Shown here: piece after piece, positions 24,282 through 28,541 of the stretch
How the letters are laid out: each line of letters opens with the position of its first letter
How positions within the stretch are numbered: position 1 is the first letter of the stretch
NCBI GenBank assembly: GCA_937907525.1
Contig: CALCIB010000224.1
Location: 1 to 28,541, forward strand
Length of the DNA: 28,541 nt
Origin: an uncultured Planctomycetales bacterium
Lineage (GTDB): Bacteria; Planctomycetota; Planctomycetia; Isosphaerales; Isosphaeraceae
Direction: 5' to 3'
Notes under the pieces: model-generated
The model's input: the letters and a program-made list of their open reading frames with translations, nothing else
What the model was told of the DNA's origin: nothing
Database searches by the model: none
Program-made: the position numbers and the translations under genes

Positions 24282-25661
24282 ATGTTGAACATCCGGGGGA
24301 CGGCGAATTTCGCGGGCGGCGGATTGACGCGCAGGACGTTGCTGCGGGCCGGGACGCTGGGGCTGACGGGGTTGACGCTGGCCGATTTGTTGCGAGCCCG
24401 AGCCGAAGGCGGCGTGGGCAAGCGCGGCGACGACGAGCCGTCGGTGATCCTGGTCTGGCTCGACGGCGGCCCTCCCCAGCACGAGACCTACGACCCCAAG
24501 CCCGACGCCCCCGCCGAGATCCGCGGCCCCATCGGCTCGATCCCCACGGCCGTCCCCGGAGCGCGGATCTCGGAGTTGCTCCCCCGCCACGCCGCGATCC
24601 TGGATAAGGTCAGCCTGCTCCGCGCCGTGCATCACGACAACAACGACCACTTCACCGCCGCCCACTGGATGCTCACCGGCTACCCCGGCCCCAACGGCGC
24701 CGACACCACCCCGGTGAACCCGTCGTTCGGCTCGATCATCAGCAAGATCAAGGGGACCAAGCGGCCGGGGATGCCCACCTACGTCGGCCTTCCCAACACC
24801 CACTCCGTGGGCCTCCCCATCGGCTACCACGGCGCGGCGTATTTGGGCCGGACGTTCGACCCCTTCACCGCCGACGGCGACCCCAACAACGACGCCTACC
24901 GCGTCGCCGCGCTGGAACTCCCCGCCGGCGTGGACGCCGCCCGCCTCGGCGCGCGCAAGAACCTGTTGTCACGCTTCGACGCCGCCCGCGCGGGAGCCGA
25001 CCGAATCGCCGCCGGGGTGGACCTGGACCGCTTCCAGACCGCCGCCCTGGACATGATCTCCGGCCCCGACGCCCGCGCCGCCTTCGACCTGTCCCGGGAG
25101 CCGGCGACGCTCCGCGACCGCTACGGCCGTCACCCCTGGGGTCAAAGCGCCCTCCTGGCGCGCCGGCTGGTGGAGGCCGGCGTCCGGTTCGTCACCCTGA
25201 CCTTCGGCGGCTGGGACTGGCACGCCAGCATCGAGAAGGGAATGCACAACGTCCTGCCGGTCCTCGACGCGGCGGTCGCCACCTTGATCCAGGACCTCCA
25301 CCAGCGCGGGCTGCTGGAGACGACGATCGTGCTGGTCATGGGCGAGTTCGGCCGCTCGCCGCGCTTGAACCAGGGACTCCCCTACGATCCGATCCCCGGC
25401 CGCGACCACCACGGCCAGGTGATGAGCGTGCTGGCCGCCGGCGGCGGCTTCCCCGGCGGCCAGATCATCGGCGCGTCGGACTCCAACGCCGCCTACCCCT
25501 CCGAGCGCGCCGTCCGCCCCCCGGACATCATCGCCACGATCTACAGCCGCCTGGGAATCGACCCGGACACGGCCTTCCTGGACCGCACCGGCCGACCGAT
25601 CACCATCGGCTCCACCGGCCTGCCCATCCCCGAGTTGATCGGCGGCGCCGCCACGGCCTGA
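24282..25661 (+). CDS. DUF1501 domain protein with twin-arginine signal
   Basis: The 459-residue protein belongs to DUF1501, a family abundant in planctomycetes and related in fold to alkaline phosphatases and sulfatases. The N-terminus has LTRRTLLRAGTLGLTGLTL (Arg17-Arg18), a Tat-type signal. Family motifs are VILVWLDGGPPQHETYDPKP, the AVHHDNNDHFTAAHWMLTGY block, TFGGWDWHA, VMGEFGRSPRLN and GRDHHG. The Asp/His residues in these are the likely metal ligands. ATG 24282 has AGGGAG about 8 bp upstream. No DUF1549/DUF1553 partner (the cytochrome-like protein often paired with it) lies next to it, so here it is solitary. It is probably exported folded; the substrate is unknown. The stop is followed within 35 bp by the purine-rich inverted-repeat arm. 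Confidence 0.94.
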   Translation: MLNIRGTANFAGGGLTRRTLLRAGTLGLTGLTLADLLRARAEGGVGKRGDDEPSVILVWLDGGPPQHETYDPKPDAPAEIRGPIGSIPTAVPGARISELLPRHAAILDKVSLLRAVHHDNNDHFTAAHWMLTGYPGPNGADTTPVNPSFGSIISKIKGTKRPGMPTYVGLPNTHSVGLPIGYHGAAYLGRTFDPFTADGDPNNDAYRVAALELPAGVDAARLGARKNLLSRFDAARAGADRIAAGVDLDRFQTAALDMISGPDARAAFDLSREPATLRDRYGRHPWGQSALLARRLVEAGVRFVTLTFGGWDWHASIEKGMHNVLPVLDAAVATLIQDLHQRGLLETTIVLVMGEFGRSPRLNQGLPYDPIPGRDHHGQVMSVLAAGGGFPGGQIIGASDSNAAYPSERAVRPPDIIATIYSRLGIDPDTAFLDRTGRPITIGSTGLPIPELIGGAATA

Positions 25662-25696
25662 AACTCCTGTGCCCAACCGTGGCGTCACGGGAGACG

Positions 25697-25758
25697 CGGA
25701 GAAGACAGGGAGTCAATGAACCACGGAGTCACAGAGGACACAGAGAAGACAAGAGAGA
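25697..25758 (+). repeat. Left arm of a 62-bp inverted repeat
   Basis: The arm begins CGGAGAAGACAGGGAGTCAA and ends GAGAAGACAAGAGAGA. It is the reverse complement of 26019-26080 except for one G/A difference. Similarity weakens but continues to about 25686. It is built of CACGGAG / CACAGAG-like units and starts 35 bp after the DUF1501 stop, purine-rich in the sense of that gene. Confidence 0.9.
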
Positions 25759-26018
25759 TGAGATAAGAGAGAGAAGACAAGAGAGGGAAGACAAGAAAGA
25801 GAAAATAAGAAAAATGGCAAGAGAGAAGATAAAAAGGGGGAGAAAGTCGAGAAAAGGAAATCCATCAAGGGATTGAATCAGTCATCGAATCCATCACGGA
25901 AATCCAGTAAGGGCAAGGAGCCCTGGGGCCACGAAAGACATCGAGAAGTGGAATCCGTGCGGGAGTAATTCATTAAAAGTCAGCACCCCCCTTCTCGTTC
26001 TCCTCTTTCTCCTCTTCT

Positions 26019-26080
26019 TCTCTCTTGTCTTCTCTGTGTCCTCTGTGACTCCGTGGTTCATTGATTCCCTGTCTTCTCCG
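26019..26080 (-). repeat. Right arm of a 62-bp inverted repeat
   Basis: Read on the minus strand this repeats the left arm with one mismatch in 62 bases. It lies 16 bp after the stop of the small membrane protein gene and is purine-rich in that gene's sense. On the minus strand further CCACGGAG-GACACGGAG units continue between 26081 and 26096. Transcription across both arms could form a hairpin with a 260-nt loop. Confidence 0.9.
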
Positions 26081-26096
26081 TGTCCTCCGTGGTTCC

Positions 26097-26558
26097 TTAA
26101 CGGATTTCCGCCGAGTCGGAAGCCGGCGGCTCGTCCGTCTCGGCCCGCTCGAGGGGCGCGTGGCGGCGAAGCTCCCGGACGTGGTCGCGGACCAGTTCGC
26201 GGCGACGGTCGCGACCGTATCGCCAGGTGGCGGCCGAGTCCCAAAGCGCCACGCCGAGCAACCCGGCGATCAGCGCCAGGATTCCCAGCCAGAGGACCAC
26301 GAAGACCGGGTTGCCCCGGCCTCTCGCCCCAGGCTCGACCCAGTAGCCAAGCTCCATCAAGCCGGCGATCGTCGCCAGCACCGCCACGCCGAGCCGACGG
26401 CGGACGTCCTGGCGCGCATGGAAGACGCGGTCGACGTCCGAAAGAGGCCCCTCGCGCCCCTGGCGGTCGAGCCGGAGGCGCAGGCCGAGGAACAGGGCGA
26501 TCAGCCCGACGCCGATCCCCAGCCCTCGAATCGCCGACTGCAATTCGGCTCCGGCCAC
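26097..26558 (-). CDS. Small integral membrane protein, unknown function
   Basis: The 153-residue protein is not recognised as a named family. Hydrophobic segments at about residues 12-28 (GLGIGVGLIALFLGL), 55-73 (RLGVAVLATIAGLMELGYW) and 84-106 (FVVLWLGILALIAGLLGVALW) predict three membrane helices. An Arg-rich cytoplasmic-looking tail (GRDRRRELVRDHVRELRRH) follows. The GTG start at 26558 lies 13 bp after the kinase stop, with no strong Shine-Dalgarno, so it is probably coupled to and co-transcribed with the kinase. It could be a membrane partner or target of that kinase; this is inference from position only. Confidence 0.75.
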   Translation of the reverse strand: MAGAELQSAIRGLGIGVGLIALFLGLRLRLDRQGREGPLSDVDRVFHARQDVRRRLGVAVLATIAGLMELGYWVEPGARGRGNPVFVVLWLGILALIAGLLGVALWDSAATWRYGRDRRRELVRDHVRELRRHAPLERAETDEPPASDSAEIR

Positions 26559-26571
26559 GCGCGGGTTCCCG

Positions 26572-28014
26572 TCAATAGAGGTCCATCCTGGTCATCCGGG
26601 CCTCGATCCGATCGGCGTTGCGGGCGATCTCCAGGATCGCGTCGCGAAGCTCGCCGACCCGCATCCGATCGCGCGCGAACGTCCGCGACATCACCAGCAT
26701 CGGCGCCCCCAGGACGTAACGTACCGAGAGGCTGCCGTAAGTCAACCGGCTGTTGAGCGCCAGCGCGTAGCCGTAGTACGACGGATCGGCCGGGCCGCAG
26801 ACCGAGAAGACCGACAGATAGCGCTCGGCCCGGTTCTCCTCGCCGTCGTTGACCTCGACCATGACCTCTTGAAGCCGGTCGTTGGGCTGGGGGAGCAGGA
26901 CGCGGAAGGTGTCGCGGCTCCCCTGGATGAACGAATCGACCCCCTGGAGGCTCTCGCGGAGGATGCTCTCGGTGTCGCGAAGCTGATGGATCAGGACCTG
27001 AAGCTCCTCGGACAACTCGTCGGCGGAGGCGAAGCGGTCGCCGGGCGTCTTGGCCAGGCAGCGGCCGATCAACTCGACCAGCCGGGGGTTCGCCGTCGGG
27101 AGGATGGCCTTCAGGTCGGGGACCGTCCCTCCCTGGTGAAGCCCGATGAGGGTCGCGATGTTGGCCGAGGTGAACGGCAGGCGGCCCGTCAACAGGTAGT
27201 AGAACATCACCCCGACGGCGTAGATGTCCGACTGCGGGCTGGCGGGAGTGCCGCCGAAGAGTTCCGGGGCCATGAACGTCGGCGTGCCGGCCAGCGGCTG
27301 GTTCGCCCCGGTCAGCTTCGCCCGCGTCTGCGCCAGGCCGAAGTCGGCGAGCTTGGCGTCGCCGTCGGCCGTCAAGAGGACGTTCGACGGCTTGACGTCG
27401 CGATGGATCAGCCCCGAGCGGTGGGCCGCGGCCAGCGCGCCCAGCACGTGACGGACCAGCCGAGCGGCCCTTCGGGCCTCGAACGGCCCGTCCTTCACCA
27501 GCGAGTCGCGCAGGCTCACGCTGCCGGGGACGTACTCCATCTCGATGAAGTGATAGCCCGCGTCCGAGCCCAGGTTGTGGACGGTCACCACCTGGGGGTG
27601 GATCAGGTTGGCCGCGGCCCGGGCCTCGGCCCAGAACTGGTCCTTCAGGAACGGTCGCCGCGCCACCAGGTTGGGGTCGATGACCTTCAACGCGCAGGTG
27701 CGCTCCAGCCCCAGGTGCCACGCCTTGAAGACGCGGGCCATCGAGCCCCGGCCCAGATCCTCCATGACGCGGTATTGCGCCAGCTTGCGACCGATCAGGT
27801 CGTCGCTCCACTCGGGTTCGGAATGGCGATCGGACGACCGCGACGCGAGCCGCCCGGCGGGACGCGAGACGTGCAACCGCGTGGCCTCCGGGTCGACCGC
27901 CTCGAGACGGGCCTGGGGTTTGGGCGGCGGGTCGGAGGACGTCGCGCCGGCGGCGCGGGGTCGTCCGTCGTCCATGACGGGCGGCGAGGTCGCCGTGAGG
28001 AGACCTGATTTCAT
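26572..28014 (-). CDS. Serine/threonine protein kinase with a C-terminal YbjN-like region
   Basis: The 480-residue protein (from ATG 28014) is a Hanks-type kinase. Visible motifs are the glycine loop DLGRGSMARVFKAW, VAIK-type Lys110 in CALKVIDP, HRDVKPSN with catalytic Asp206 and Lys208, DFG Asp224, and the activation segment ending GTPTFMAPE. The first 80 or so residues are Pro/Ala/Arg-rich and probably disordered. No transmembrane helix follows the kinase domain. Instead residues about 365-480 form an alpha/beta domain ending in LTYGSLSVRYVLGAPMLVMS and AILEIARNADRIEARM, which resembles the YbjN / type III chaperone-like fold (inference). The start is uncertain: ATG 28164, 28014 and 27975 are in frame and none has a clear Shine-Dalgarno. 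It is probably cytoplasmic and co-transcribed with the membrane protein 13 bp downstream. Confidence 0.88.
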   Translation of the reverse strand: MKSGLLTATSPPVMDDGRPRAAGATSSDPPPKPQARLEAVDPEATRLHVSRPAGRLASRSSDRHSEPEWSDDLIGRKLAQYRVMEDLGRGSMARVFKAWHLGLERTCALKVIDPNLVARRPFLKDQFWAEARAAANLIHPQVVTVHNLGSDAGYHFIEMEYVPGSVSLRDSLVKDGPFEARRAARLVRHVLGALAAAHRSGLIHRDVKPSNVLLTADGDAKLADFGLAQTRAKLTGANQPLAGTPTFMAPELFGGTPASPQSDIYAVGVMFYYLLTGRLPFTSANIATLIGLHQGGTVPDLKAILPTANPRLVELIGRCLAKTPGDRFASADELSEELQVLIHQLRDTESILRESLQGVDSFIQGSRDTFRVLLPQPNDRLQEVMVEVNDGEENRAERYLSVFSVCGPADPSYYGYALALNSRLTYGSLSVRYVLGAPMLVMSRTFARDRMRVGELRDAILEIARNADRIEARMTRMDLY

Positions 28015-28208
28015 GAAACCAAACAACCTATGGGTTCGTGGCGAGGGCGCGGCCTGGGCCGGCGCCTCGGACGCGGGACTTCGTCGGAGCCGCGGAGAAT
28101 GATGGTGGGTGACCACGCCGGAGGCTTGAGCGAGGCTGGGAGGTTGAATGTAGAACCAACGCATCCTTGGTTTTACGTCGATCGGCGTGAATGAACCTCC
28201 ACCACTCT

Positions 28209-28237
28209 ATTCTATCCCTGGATCGGCGTGGTTTCCA
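28209..28237 (-). promoter_or_regulatory. Candidate sigma-70-like promoter for the kinase gene
   Basis: On the minus strand TGGAAA (28232-28237) and TAGAAT (28209-28214) are separated by exactly 17 bp, matching consensus at 4/6 and 5/6 positions. It is the best such pair upstream of the kinase. Transcription would start near 28202, compatible with any of the in-frame starts. Confidence 0.35.
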
Positions 28238-28431
28238 GTTCACTACAAGGAATCCCTCGGATTTCGCGCCGGGACGCGGAAATTCGTCCGGGAGCGACCG
28301 CGCCCCGCCGATCGGACGCGGCGGCCGTCGTCGAGGTTCGCGACGACCGGGGCGGCCTGGAGGCGAGGCGATCCTTATGAAGTGACGGCCCGGCAAGAAG
28401 GGCGCGCCGTTCGATTTTGGAGTCGGCCAGT

Positions 28432-28464
28432 GGAGAGCGCGGCCGCCGAGGGCCTCCGCTCTCC
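28432..28464. other. Hairpin with 8-bp outer stem
   Basis: GGAGAGCG (28432-28439) pairs with CGCTCTCC (28457-28464), and an internal GGCC/GGCC can extend the fold. A run of five T lies 16 bases further right (28480-28484), too far for a classical terminator. It may belong to a gene beyond the window. Confidence 0.4.
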
Positions 28465-28520
28465 CCTGACGACCGGACTCTTTTTCCTGACCGTCACGGA
28501 TTTTGGGGGCCTGAACGAAT

Positions 28521-28541
28521 CTTCCCCCCTTGCGGGGGAAG
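28521..28541. repeat. Palindromic element, partial copy D at right edge
   Basis: CTTCCCCCCTTGCGGGGGAA plus a final G forms the same end hairpin as copy A (CCTTCCCCC / GGGGGAAGG). The window ends here, so the rest of the element cannot be seen. Confidence 0.6.

Larger units (their letters stand above)
25662..26096. other. 435-bp intergenic region with purine/pyrimidine strand skew
   Basis: The region lies between two convergent genes. About 25741-25860 is roughly 90% purine on the plus strand (12 pyrimidines in 120), while about 25987-26040 is almost all pyrimidine. It is much less GC-rich than the rest of the window. The two inverted arms described separately lie at its ends. The centre (25860-25985) holds short imperfect repeats such as GAATC and CATC-ATCGAATCCATCACGG. 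No coding sequence is supported. Confidence 0.75.
28015..28541. other. Region upstream of the kinase gene to the window edge
   Basis: No gene is supported here. Positions 28015-28164 are in frame with the kinase and could be its N-terminus if ATG 28164 is used. The rest holds the candidate promoter, a GC hairpin at 28432-28464 and, at the edge, the first hairpin of another palindromic element. Confidence 0.55.

Noticed and set aside
25650..25683. GCCACGG / CCGTGGC inverted pair at the DUF1501 stop
   Set aside because: The stem is only 7 bp with a 20-nt loop and no T-run; it is too weak to call a terminator.
28028..28396. 122-codon frame on the minus strand upstream of the kinase
   Set aside because: The translation is Arg/Pro/Ser-rich without motifs and overlaps the kinase leader in another frame.

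Overview
The window is about 28.5 kb of very GC-rich, densely coding DNA. It most likely comes from a planctomycete of the Isosphaeraceae type (Paludisphaera/Singulisphaera-like). Support comes from DUF1559 pilin-like proteins with the H-x9-DG motif, a DUF1501 protein with a twin-arginine leader, a giant exported beta-rich protein opening with a LEPR-XLL-like motif, a planctomycete-style Ser/Thr kinase, and a split glycine decarboxylase. This placement rests on gene-family recognition, not on a search.

Layout. Positions 1-3983 (plus) hold gcvPA (cut by the left edge), gcvPB and a GspF-type inner-membrane protein in tight succession, closed by a strong hairpin terminator that also serves the facing gene. 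Positions 4089-15164 (minus) hold one gene of about 3,690 codons. It encodes a secreted protein with an N-terminal subtilase-like domain, Ig-like and parallel beta-helix regions, a Pro-Ala/Thr linker and an Arg/Ala/Gln tail. A HAD hydrolase follows at 15825-16466 (minus). At 16650-21812 (minus) a divergent DUF1559/prepilin-like protein overlaps, and is probably translationally coupled to, an exported beta-propeller protein; upstream is an exported S55 (SpoIVB-like) peptidase. At 22436-23804 (minus) lie a canonical DUF1559 protein and a small lipoprotein. At 24282-25661 (plus) is a DUF1501 protein. At 26097-28014 (minus) are a small membrane protein and a Ser/Thr kinase with an unusual C-terminal domain.

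Two kinds of non-coding structure stand out. The first is a composite palindromic element of about 155-178 bp, present in three full copies (16517-16694, 18906-19060, 21929-22082) and beginning again at the right edge (28521). One copy is read through in frame inside the beta-propeller protein, and another supplies the last codons and stop of the DUF1559-like gene. This resembles the protein-embedded palindromic elements known from Rickettsia. The second is a pair of 62-bp inverted arms (25697-25758 and 26019-26080, 61 of 62 matching) in an AT-richer, strongly purine/pyrimidine-skewed stretch between two convergent genes. Each arm sits just past a stop codon in the same sense as the gene it follows.

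Most products are exported or envelope proteins, which fits planctomycete surface and pilus-like biology. The glycine decarboxylase genes are the only clearly metabolic ones. No tRNA, rRNA, CRISPR array, transposase or phage gene was recognised.
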